Positions 1 to 9,100 of a stretch of 15,084 bases of DNA are shown here, piece after piece. The DNA comes from Dimargaris cristalligena (taxonomy: Eukaryota > Kickxellomycota > Dimargaritomycetes > Dimargaritales > Dimargaritaceae), in assembly GCA_027576995.1 (NCBI GenBank), contig JANBQC010000649.1, positions 1 through 15,084 of the forward strand. The letters are read 5' to 3'. Under the pieces are notes generated by a model. It was not told the origin of the DNA. It searched no databases and saw nothing but the letters and a program-made list of their open reading frames with translations. The position numbers were made by a program, and so were the translations under genes. Positions within the stretch are counted from its first letter, which is position 1. Each line of letters begins with the position of its first letter.

Positions 1-1490
1 AGGGGCATACTTCCGATAAGTGCGAAAAATAGATAAAAAATAAAAGTAGGTAAAAAATGTGGTAAGTTCACCACAAAGACTAAGATATAGGTAAATAGGC
101 TGACTAGACAGCTGCTAGTATCTGGAAGAGTCTTTGGATCAGTACTTGAGTAATTAGTGTAAAGAGGTAGAGTCCAAAAGGGGAAGGGTTACATGATATA
201 GGGTGGTCCTGTAGTACTATGTGTAATTATGGGAAGGTTAATATAGTACTATAAGGCCTAATAGGGATAGACACTAAGGTGTCTAGATTAAGGGGAATTA
301 GATAGTCTAACACATTGTAAATATAAAGCTAATTACTATCCAGAGAAGTATTCTTCTCTATGAATTAAATTCTTAATGTATAATATTGACCCTCCTAATG
401 CCACCTAAATACTGAAGTACTGATTGTCCTGCCCTATCCTGCCTTATAGAGTCATATTACCTACCCTTACTATATAACCCTCTATGACTGGCCCCTAATA
501 CTTCACACACAACACTCCACTGGCTGATCTAATGACCCTCCAGTTCCCATAAGAGTCTTCTGGAAGCAAGGCCACCTGGTTAAGACTCCTTCCTTTACTC
601 CTTCTAGTCTTATCCTATTCTCCTTGGGACCTCTCATTATGAGTAGTCCCTATGTATAAATAGCCAGGCCCCTCTGGGACTGGTTAAGTTCCTTAGCTTA
701 TTTCTTACCCTCATAGTTTACTCCCAATAAACTCCCTATATGCTCACCCTCTTGTACTGACTAGTAAGTGTGCTGCTGCATGTCCCTTGCATTCAGCCTG
801 CACATATCCCTTATTTAGTTAGAATCACTCCCACCATAACACTAGTAACCACTTGGCTGAGTCTAAGCCCCACCAACCATTAGAAGCCCCCCCCCAGGAC
901 TCTTAACGGACTAAGAGTGGATAGCTTAGGCAACATATAATTAGTTTAATTTGTAGTTTGGTCTATTTTAATATTACTACCCTCACATTTCTTCACCTAT
1001 ATTTATTACAAGCCATATGTTTCAATACACCCCTATAAATAAGCCATATGGTCCTATTGGATATATTTTTACTCCCTGGATATGAATCTTATTTAAGCAA
1101 TAAACTGAAAGGCTAATGTAGCTGCTTTCTAATGCAACCTAAAATAATTATAGAAGAGAGAAGGAGCCAAAGGAGGTAAAGCAAGATGCCTGTGGCTTGT
1201 TCTACTGGGTCAGATAAAAACAGATACCAAAATAAAACCAATATTCTGAGCATGGACTGATATAATCATAGATATGATATAGTACCAAATATAAAATAAG
1301 CTAATTAAATATATAGAAATAGTAGGAACCAGGGTATGAATTTCTAACATAACCAATAGCCGACCTATGCTGATATATCCGCAGGACATTCTGGACAAAA
1401 AAATATATGGGTGAAATTCCGCTCGGCTGTATAAGGTTTTAACAGATATGTGTATGGGAAAATCAGTGGGATGTTAATTTTCAACCAGTA
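1..1490. other. CpG-desert intergenic DNA, no credible gene
   Basis: No convincing reading frame is present. CG dinucleotides occur at 14 and 23, once at 907, and then not again until 1361, although C and G are both common. The left third is purine-rich and 360-900 is pyrimidine-rich on the plus strand, which the foldback repeat explains. A TATAAATA at 655-662 followed by AATAAA at 726-731 resembles the promoter/polyadenylation pair of an LTR, but I found no LTR ends or primer-binding site. A C9 run lies at 887-895, and AAGCCATATG occurs at 1010-1019 and 1041-1050. The likely reading is an old, methylation-decayed repeat; that cause is inferred. Confidence 0.6.
70..615. repeat. Large diverged inverted (foldback) repeat
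   Basis: The two halves are imperfect reverse complements about a centre near 343-350. Three anchor pairs support this: 249-273 with 425-449 (19 of 25 bases pair, including CCCTAT and GCCTTATAG blocks); 121-134 with 551-564 (AAGACTCTTCCAGA against AAGAGTCTTCTGGA); and 76-95 with 594-611 (shared TTTAC and AGTCTT). Their midpoints are 349, 342.5 and 343.5. A perfect 7-bp hairpin, AGAGAAG-tatt-CTTCTCT, sits at the centre (342-359), and another, TAGACAC-taag-GTGTCTA, lies at 268-285. Each arm is roughly 270 bp. It could be a foldback/MITE-type element or two copies of one repeat inserted head to head. Outer limits are approximate. Confidence 0.6.
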
Positions 1491-1499
1491 GTATTTGCC

Positions 1500-1830
1500 T
1501 CATTAAACAGATTTTTTGTTATACAGCCTTATTGAACTACTCCCATATATAGTAATATTTTATTGAAATCTCAGAAAAAAACATTTGAAATACTGATGAG
1601 CTTCTGAGGCAAGCTCACACTGATTACAGGAAAAGCTGGAATGAAGACCCTGAAAATATGGAAGGAGGGATGGAATGGGTAATGTATAGTTGTCAGTGAA
1701 TGATTGTATTTGAGAAATAACAGCTATAATCATCACAGCTGCTGGGTGATGATGCTGTTGAATAGGCAGAAATGTACTATGAGTGTTGCCCATTGATGGG
1801 ACTTTGCTGCATAAGCATTTATCGTAAATG
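1500..1830 (-). repeat. Dispersed repeat, copy A (LTR-like tail)
   Basis: This segment is collinear with 14570-14910 in the same orientation. Matched blocks are TTTATTGAAAT (1559/14638), TTTGAARTA (1584/14664), CTRARGYAAGCT (1604/14684), AGCTGCTGGGTG (1737/14818), GAATA (1760/14841) and GTGTTG (1783/14863). Spacing drifts by no more than 2 bases over 225. Several differences are transitions. The conserved block at 1559 carries AATAAA on the minus strand, so the repeat could be the tail of an LTR read on that strand. The 95-codon minus frame inside it is not conserved in frame between the copies, so I do not call it a gene. Ends are approximate. Confidence 0.6.
1559..1564 (-). terminator. AATAAA polyadenylation signal
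   Basis: The minus strand reads AATAAA here, about 350 bases past the stop of the secreted-protein gene and within repeat copy A. It is the first canonical signal I noticed downstream of that gene on its strand. The gene may therefore use a repeat-derived poly(A) site; this is inference. Confidence 0.35.
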
Positions 1831-1916
1831 GGAAACACCTTATCCACGGAGGCTGGTGATCAACTGGGGGACTGGGCGATGGTGACTTCTATGCTTTGGT
1901 TTGTTGTTTTGAAATA

Positions 1917-2282
1917 TTATTTCTTAATAATCTTCTTTTCATAGTCATTGACTTTCGGCATGACATTCTTTGCGGTAGAAAACACCGTGCTAGAAGATGT
2001 CTTCTGTTTATTTACAACAGTGGGTTTCAGGGACTTGGGGGACGAGACATTGGTTCCACCGGCTTTCGGGGTTTCCTTCTTTTTGTCGACCCATGCCCCA
2101 GGCATTCTGCTAGACGGAGGAGGGAAAGAGAATGCAGGCGAAGGCTGGCGACGATAGATATGAGAGGTTGGCACAGGCAAACTAGTCTGTCCGACATGGC
2201 CAGTCATGGGTTGGGCTAGAGAAATAGGAGTAGCGACCAAGGCGAGGAGCACAGTAGCGGCGAAAGTTCCAATGTAGTACAT
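1917..2282 (-). CDS. Small secreted, highly basic Ser/Thr/Pro/Lys-rich protein
   Basis: The frame encodes 121 residues. Residues 1-23 form a typical signal peptide: a short start, a hydrophobic core at about 4-23, and a likely cut after Ser-Leu-Ala23. The mature part of about 98 residues has no cysteine. It is rich in Pro, Ser and Thr and has about 14 Lys and 3 Arg against 4 acidic residues, so it should be strongly cationic and disordered. An N-glycosylation sequon (Asn78-Val-Ser80) and a dibasic Arg44-Arg45, a possible Kex2-type site, are present. The frame stays open upstream for 78 more codons, but a TATA box at 2414-2422 lies inside that extension, and the ATG at 2282 has A at -3, so I start there. 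I recognise no family. Export to the wall or medium is inferred from the signal peptide. Further 3' exons cannot be excluded. Confidence 0.65.
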   Translation of the reverse strand: MYYIGTFAATVLLALVATPISLAQPMTGHVGQTSLPVPTSHIYRRQPSPAFSFPPPSSRMPGAWVDKKKETPKAGGTNVSSPKSLKPTVVNKQKTSSSTVFSTAKNVMPKVNDYEKKIIKK

Positions 2283-2413
2283 GATGCTTAGACTAGACTG
2301 CGAGAATACAGGGATGGGGAGTAGAACTGTGTAGAAATCCGGTGAGGGAAGGGGGGATGTAATTGAGGTATGAATGGGTAATGATAATGTTGTAAAGTGG
2401 GGTATAGGTGGGG

Positions 2414-2422
2414 TTTTATATA
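2414..2422 (-). promoter_or_regulatory. TATA box of the secreted-protein gene
   Basis: The minus strand reads TATATAAAA, about 132 bases upstream of the ATG at 2282. Transcription would be expected to start near 2385, giving a 5' leader of about 100 bases that is rich in C and T, as is common for expressed fungal genes. Confidence 0.55.
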
Positions 2423-2522
2423 CTTTGGTGGCCGATACAATGGCGCCCTGTAGTCGCTTGACTGCCACTGCCTTTATCCACATTTGCCGATGGTTGCTCG
2501 TCCCCAGTGGGATCATTTTGTG

Positions 2523-5500
2523 AATTTTTGGAAGGTCAATAATTCCTGCAGGCTACTCGCCCCTATTTACCCAAATGGCCCCCATGTCGCCAACCGATGC
2601 ACTATTTCTTGGTCTCAGTCAGCATCATCGTTTCATTTAAAGCTGGATTTGCACTGACAAAGACATTGAGCTGGACCCCCCTTCTTTTTATAAAAGGGTG
2701 GCCAAGAGTAATGTTGGTCTAAGGTTGGACACAACGGAATAACCTGCAGCGGAGGTGAGCATTAGGAGCAAAGTATCAACGCCTTCAGATTTACCTTACT
2801 CTAATATTGGCATCACCTCCGATAACGTCAGAATCTGTGCAAGGGTACGGATAATGAGCAGAAGAGCGGCAGGCCGGAGAGGAAGAATAACAAGGAAAAA
2901 GATGACATGAACAATCATTTCATTTAGGCAAATCTTCGATTCACTGGGCGATTGTGGTGCTTAGAATGTCACCTTCCATAGAGCCAATTAGTCCGAACCC
3001 TCCCTCCTCCTTCTTTTCCTTGTCATTTTCCCTTAGTTGTTTTATGTGCATTATGCTTGATATTATCATCCCCCCCTCAGCCATTTTTTATTGGGGTTTT
3101 CCTACGAATGCTTAGCAGTGCACTTACCAGCGATAGTGTCGCCATTAGTCTGAAAATTAATGGTATTGTGTTGGGTTACTCTGAGCTATGCCGGGCATTT
3201 CTCATACCAATAGCCATACCGATATGCACTGGTTTTTGGGTTAATAGTCTAGTATAGCAAACCACCCTGCTTAGTCAAGGCAGTTCAATTAATGTATTCC
3301 CATGGCTACTTTTGTCTAACAGTGGATTATATCAAGTAAAAATTGACGGCAATACAATACCGGCTGGTTTAGGTTTAACTGGCCGAGGTTGACTTGGGTG
3401 CCTATGAATTCAACTGATGGAATTGCGGGTTCCTTACTTAATTGTCCACAAGGGAACACAGTTAAGTAGATGTACTGAAAATACATTGGGGATATATGCG
3501 GAATATTAACTGTGTGAGGCAGGCTAACAATATCGGTTTCTCGTCGGGGAAAAGTGATTCATAATAGTATGTCACTGCCTACCCCGCTTTTCAGAAACCC
3601 TGGGACTATGTCGGCCAAGTTGACCCGCCTACTCTGGGTGGTACATCTGCAAAAAAGAGCCTGAGAGAAAATGTATTTATGTCATAGCTCTCTGGAAACC
3701 GCAGCCTAGCCTTTGCCAAGGGGTGGGATTAATAGGGGTAGGCAAAATCCACTAGTGAGTAAAATCGATAGTACATTAAAGTCCCAGTCTGCTGAACAAT
3801 GTGAATAGTGTACAATCGATGTAGGTCTTGTCTTTGACCATGTATCTTGGGGGGGGGTCCATCGGGAGAGATCCGTAGATGGGCGGGTATTACTATTGCC
3901 TACTCCTCTAACTTTTAAGAGCCCTGCCCTCCTTCTTTTCTGTCAGAAACGGGATTCAGCCTCCGCTCCATCCGCTCCACCCTTCTAGTTTCTCGTAAAA
4001 GCGGCTTATTATTGCCAAATATACCTGATACGTGACAAGGCGTAAACACCATGTCAGTAAATACGATTCGTCAACCAGAGGTGTCAGTGGGTGAAGGCCG
4101 CTTTTTGTTGAGGGAAATTCCTCCAAAATAATGTATAATGATAGGGAAAGCATATATTTCGATGGTTTAATTAGAATACTCTCGGTATTATTACCAGCCT
4201 TGAAAAACTTCATTTATATTCCTAAAGCACAATTTGCGGAAATATTGTTAACGGTGAATTCGCTGTCCCACCTTAAACTATATGAAATCTCTAACTTGGG
4301 ATAGGAGGAATTATGATTATAATATGAAACCAAAATGAATTAACTGGGACGTCTATCAAGTCTATTTCATAACGTGAATAATTCACCTTTAGGGGGGGAT
4401 GTGGATTAGCCATTATGGGTGTGTAAAGCTGAAAACATGGATACATAAGATTTGGGGGAGTTGTGCAGCAGGGAAATAGGGGTAGCTACAAGCAAGATTT
4501 CCAGGGAAGTGAATTATTAATAAAGAAGGTATTAAAAAAATGAACACGCACGGGAGACTAGGCGAAAGGCTTATAGACGTGATAAATAGGATCTTAAAGT
4601 TTACTTATGCCAGTATGTTGGCCGAGCTAATACACACATATCCATAACCATTAGAGATGCCATCTATGGTGTTAAAATATATCAATAGGGAAGTTACACT
4701 GGGTTTATCATGATTAAAATACAAAGTATTGTGGTCTGGTATGGTTGGCCTTGGAGAGCCGAATATGACCTTTTAATGTTGACATACTCTCAGAGTGCTC
4801 TACAAGTTTTCCATCTGTGGCAGTTTAACATATAAATAATATTCTAGGTTTACCTGAAAAACCTTAGACGACAGCTATCAATTGCTTAATCCATGGCCTT
4901 TCGGGTGCTCCATAGAGAGTTTGATCATCCATAACCGCCCCTTGTCTAGGGTAACACACTGGGGTCCCTTATCCCTTAAGTACATCCTTCATAGATAACC
5001 CGGGTGATGGTTGGAGATTAATATAAATATTTTAATTCAGCTCCCCTGGAAACCGAAAGTTTTCATCCTTTATCACCCCCCCCCCCATTAAGCAAACTGC
5101 ATTAGATAATGCCCTTCTATGTACGGGAGAAGTTCATACAGGCCATATGGCGAAAAATCCATTACATGGCGCCAAAATCACCTGTTAAAAGAGTTTCTCC
5201 GACAAATTCTCCCATACACGAATCATGTAAAATTTTATACAGCTGGTTTGATTTTCATTCATATTGATATTTGCTCCGCTACTCACCGGCAATATACTTC
5301 AGATGACCGATGGCTTCGGTCTAATAGGTTTCTCTACCTAGCGTAGTTGAGTGGTTAGCCCTTGTTAAAGAGATTGGTATTGCATTAAAAGTGTTGACAC
5401 TTAGTGGAGCGGCTAGGTTGCATATACGTCATCTTGTACTGAAGCGTGTTATCACGATGGGGGTTTTAGTCTTATTACCTGACCATGTAGGTCGCGGGGG

Positions 5501-5821
5501 CGGACTGTCACTCTGACAGACAAGCCAAATGTTAAAGAATCATAGTGGAGGATGCGAAATAGTTGGTGCTACTGGCGAAAATATCTTGAGAAATATTCAA
5601 TGTTGAACAACCAGGTCAAATTATGGAAAAAATTTATGAGTTCGATAAGTGACATGACCATCAAATGATTTACTAGAGTCGATGGAGGGATATCCTGCTA
5701 GAATTATATGTATGAAACACTTTGTCGTGCTTAATAATCTATAGGATCAAAGCCGACTAACTATGAAGGACTAGGCGCCATCATCGCCCAGTTCTATCAA
5801 TGAGGCGCGGAAATTCGGCCT
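2523..5821. other. Gene-poor intergenic DNA
   Basis: No reading frame here has a good start, codon bias or recognisable motif; the longest are 66-85 codons and look like chance. CpG frequency is ordinary, unlike the window's ends. A good TATAAAAG lies at 2689-2696 on the plus strand, with a matching TATAAAAAG on the minus strand, but I found no gene downstream. Homopolymer runs stand out: G9 at 3849-3857, G7 near 4392 and C11 at 5076-5086. A short hairpin, CTGTCA-ctc-TGACAG, lies at 5505-5519. Confidence 0.5.
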
Positions 5822-6200
5822 TGTTGAAGGATCAGTATCCTTCAGCCATTCCCGCCACTTGATTCACATATTCAATATATTCCCTCCATTATATACCGCC
5901 TATTATTAGTTACCTATTATATTACTACCTAGTAGCGTCTTCCAGTATCTTCTATACTGGTTCGATGCCTTTATCTTTAGTCTGCTCGGCTATATAAAGC
6001 CGAGCCAATTCCGATAGTTATTCTTCAGTTAATTACCATTTATTCTATACCCCCTTTTATAGTTAACTCGAACTATTTGATATCTCCCTTATTATTATCT
6101 ATAAAACGCCCTTCGCATCAACTGCTTGTGTGTTATCTCTTGTAAACCCGTCCGAGGCATAGCTATTAGTCCATCTTAGATTATAGCCTACGACACACTT
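5822..6200 (+). mobile_element. LTR-like segment with three hairpins (possible solo LTR or relic)
   Basis: The segment opens with TGTTGAAGG, and a perfect hairpin (TGAAGGAT-cagt-ATCCTTCA, 5825-5844) follows almost at once. A second hairpin, CCAGTAT-cttct-ATACTGG, lies at 5942-5960. A third, GCTCGGCT-atataa-AGCCGAGC (5984-6005), encloses a TATATAAA box and is followed by CCAAT. The next 200 bases are pyrimidine-rich. A TG start, a TATA box about 170 bases in, and T/C-rich downstream sequence suit a Ty3/gypsy-type LTR. A possible end is CGACACA at 6191-6197. I found no matching second LTR, target duplication, primer-binding site or polyprotein, so this may be a relic or a mimic. Confidence 0.3.
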
Positions 6201-7529
6201 TATTACTTCTCCAAGTTAGCTGGCACTCTCGTGTTAAAAAACCTTGGATGCTTAGAAAATAAGGAAAGAGAACGGACACTCCATCTGTTGGGCCTATAAA
6301 TCAGTCGGACCTAGTGGTACTCGTCGCTCGGTTAACTCATAAACTGAGATACCACTAAGCCCAATGCAACCAGTAGCGATTGAAGTTGATGTTCCCCGAA
6401 ATACGAAGAAATTGGATAACGTGGGCCAAAACACAAAATGTATCGTAACCCATAATAAGCGGTCAGTAGTTAGTAGCCGCACATATAGGTTTTCATCATA
6501 AATACTGGGCTACTCCCAATGGAGAACTCGGTAGACTCATACAGCTTTTCCCCGTTCGAACTATGTGATGTTATACATATCAATGTGTGTTTAAGGGTGT
6601 GCACGAAACCCGAGCCACCCACCCTAAAAATAACAGGATGTTGATATTACCTCGGATTCCAAACCTTTTCATGGGCATTCCCATTGTATCACTCAAAAAT
6701 TATATTACTTCCCATGCCAGTTATTTGTCAAAATATGAATCCAATGGCCGCCTACATTCCAGTTAGATATTGCCTTTACTCCCCAGCTGCTTATTCGGCT
6801 TACCCAACATGTATTAATTAGTGGCCATTCTCACACTAGTTTATTTGCTGAGTAATTACAACCAATTTTAACGCAATGTACATCCATACTGACTCCTTTT
6901 TTTATCGTTACCTAACCCCGCTTACACTAATGCAATAATGGAGGCTGAGAACATCCACGAGCTGGATTGGTTATAAATTGGGGGATGGCCGGGCAGACTG
7001 TCGGAAACATGCGAGTACCGATTAGTGTTGGAGGGCTTCATGTACTAAAGGGTCGTATGGGTTAAAAGAACCAACGGTGGAAAGAAAATCGGATATATGT
7101 GGCATGTTAAAGGCGGAGAATGCAAGCACCCGGTTTGAATTGTGATGAAAATATGGGCACCGATAAATACTTAATTTTCTGCTATCCGGGTATTATGGGG
7201 TAATCAGGAGGTGGGTGATATGCGAAGACTGCTGCTCATCCGGCAGAATATAGGGTTTCCGCTGCCACATGTGCTTTGATCACGACTGCAGCGACTCTTC
7301 CTATGATCACCAATTCAAGTGCCTATGTTTAATTGCTGGAGATGTATTACAACAGGATATACAGCGGCGCATTGAGACATGGAAATGTTTTAATAAAAAT
7401 GGAATAATGATATATACCTGTTCGGTCGGCAATCATAATCATAGCCAAATATGATGCTATTATGACCTTCCTCCCAATCCTCTTTCTCGGTGTCACAGCT
7501 AATTCGGTGGTTTACTTCAGCCTATTCAT
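6201..7529. other. Intergenic DNA, nothing recognisable
   Basis: Only frames of about 60 codons without recognisable motifs occur here, on both strands. Composition is mixed AT-rich with ordinary CpG content. I see no RNA gene, repeat array or strong hairpin. Confidence 0.5.
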
Positions 7530-7938
7530 CTATTTTTTGACGTATTCCTGGACGGTATGTTTCAGACGAGTCTTCCATTTCCTGTAAGCTTGGACAGTTG
7601 GACAACGATGGAGGCGTTCGTTATTGCGGATAGGCCTCCCCCCCATCAATAGATGGCAACGGGGTAAGGTCATGTGACTGCTCAGCACTTCTATAATCAG
7701 GATTGGAATACACATCATACTCTAATTCCCACGATGACCAGTGAGCTGGCCGGTTAGCCCACTGACAATAGTGATAAGGGCTAATATTGTATGGATTGAT
7801 TGCGCATGGCTTTTGGGGAGCGAGCTCTCTCCAAATGATCATATTTCTCCCGACGGCCGGCCCGCGGCCCCGTCCCCCCAGATGGGGGTTTCCAAAGGGG
7901 TCTACTGCCCAACCGGAGATGAATAATGAATCGCGCAT
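7530..7938 (-). pseudogene. Possible small gene split by a frame change at a G7 run
   Basis: An ATG at 7938 (A at -3) opens 105 codons that stop at 7621. The second part, in another frame, runs on to a stop at 7530. The two frames overlap exactly at a run of seven G on the minus strand (7638-7644). With one G fewer they would give a single protein of about 135 residues. The first part is rich in Trp, Tyr and Pro with a Gly/Arg stretch at about 21-31; the second part is basic and ends in alternating Lys/Arg and hydrophobic residues. I recognise no family. Three readings fit: a sequencing miscount at the homopolymer, a real pseudogene, or chance open frames in GC-rich DNA (other frames are also open here, on both strands). 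The function is unknown. Confidence 0.3.
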
Positions 7939-8312
7939 GATGTCCGCGTTGAGCTATGCAGGAGAGAGGCTGAGATGTACGATGATCCAGGGTGTGGGTG
8001 AATAGAGGCGGTGCTAGAGACAAATGGAGGAGTAGAAGTGCCCGATGGGGAAGGAAAGCTCGCCCATCTGACCAAATGGATTTGTAATTGTAAAATGTAT
8101 TTTGCCCTTTCGGCTATTGGAGGGGCGGGGATTCCCCCCGCCTTAATTGTAAGTAGATTGGGTGTGGTGTAGCAGATTTGCTGAGTAGGTCGGCGGGGAT
8201 CTGGGAGGGACGGGAAGGGAAGGAAGGTTGGTTGACTTTACCGTTGCTGATTGGGCGACTGGGGCAATTTAACCGGCGGAATCCCTTTAGTTTTTCACCC
8301 TATACTTCACAT

Positions 8313-8354
8313 ACACACACACATTTATACATCTCTCTCTAAATATATATATAT
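8313..8354. repeat. Compound microsatellite (CA)n-(TC)n-(AT)n
   Basis: Three short dinucleotide tracts follow each other: an AC tract at 8313-8323, a TC tract at 8332-8340 and an AT tract at 8343-8354. This is a compound simple repeat and probably length-variable. Confidence 0.85.
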
Positions 8355-8383
8355 TAGATCCACGGGGGCCGACTTCACCTAAA

Positions 8384-8460
8384 AGGGCTCGGGTGCACCA
8401 GGGCCCCACCGCCCTGCAGTTTGGACTAAGGGAGGTGTTCCAGGGCTCGGGCTGCACTCA
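8384..8460 (+). repeat. Short GC-rich direct repeat
   Basis: AGGGCTCGGG occurs at 8384-8393 and again at 8442-8451. Each copy is followed by a (C)TGCAC block, so the similarity spans about 17-19 bases with one inserted base. The copies are 58 bases apart. They lie about 650 bases upstream of the start codon at 9101 and could be factor-binding sites; this is inference. Confidence 0.5.
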
Positions 8461-8639
8461 TTGGGCCCGGTCTGGCTGGCTACTTTGTCGACCGCCGCTA
8501 TCCTCCCCTCCGTTTCCTCGTCCTTAGGGCGTCTGCGGATCCCATGGCTGGGCTGCTATGTCATCCTTGATATCCTCCTCCCATTATAACACGAATATAT
8601 GGCCATGTAATACTTACTAGCTGAACAATGATCATGGGG

Positions 8640-9100
8640 CACAACTTCCTCCAAGCCCTAGTTCGTCCCTCCTCCCCCTCTCCATTGTCCCTCCTCGCCT
8701 ATATATCTCAGGGCGCCCCCGTCCTCTCTCTTTCCTTTACTCGTCTACTTTTCTCGTACCCAATTTCGGCCATAACCTTATCTTTTCCTCGCTTCCACCG
8801 AATACATTTCACTAGTATTTGCGGTCCTTTTCCAGCCGTCTCTGCTCTCTACTTTCTTTTAGTAGCGAAGGTGTTTTCCTTCCTACCACAAATTTCCCCT
8901 GACGCTCAACCCCGTCTACTTTTGATTATTCTGGTTTAATATACCTAACCATCTAATCCCCTTCCTAGGCCCTCTTATTTAAAGCCGCTCCACACCCCCA
9001 CACTTCCAATTGGTGGCCTGTTGGACCACCTGCCTATTAACCTCCTTCACCAACTGAGTTTTAAACCCAGCCACCAGTAAAATATATCTATCCATCCGCC
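8640..9100 (+). promoter_or_regulatory. Pyrimidine-rich promoter and TATA-like box of the 9101 gene
   Basis: From about 8640 to 8960 the plus strand is strongly C/T-rich. TTATTTAAA at 8975-8983 is a plausible TATA element about 120 bases before the ATG, and CCAATTGG, containing a CCAAT core, follows at about 9006-9013. Long pyrimidine tracts before the start are common in well-expressed fungal genes. The 103-codon frame starting at 8628 is made of this skewed sequence and ends before the TATA element, so I treat it as non-coding. Confidence 0.45.

Larger units (their letters stand above)
7939..8640. other. Intergenic DNA with GC-rich blocks
   Basis: No convincing gene is visible. A 7-bp GC hairpin, GGCGGGG-attcc-CCCCGCC, lies at 8124-8142. 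GC-rich DNA at 8360-8570 has no coding signal that I can support. The microsatellites and direct repeat inside are listed separately. Confidence 0.45.

Noticed and set aside
1560..1847. 95-codon minus frame within repeat copy A, as a gene
   Set aside because: Its stop falls in the conserved AATAAA block, and the corresponding segment in copy B is in a different frame, so the conservation is not protein-level.
1917..2516. Extended 199-codon start for the secreted protein
   Set aside because: The TATA box at 2414-2422 lies within the extension. The internal ATG gives a proper signal peptide at the N-terminus.
5341..5365. tRNA-like GAGTGGTTAG stretch resembling an A box
   Set aside because: No B box or cloverleaf follows at a workable distance. 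The separate GGTTCGATGCC at 5959 lies within a hairpin region with no A box.
8628..8939. 103-codon plus-strand frame upstream of the 9101 gene
   Set aside because: It consists of the pyrimidine-rich promoter tract, which biases translation to Ser/Leu/Phe/Pro and removes stops. It has no recognisable domain.
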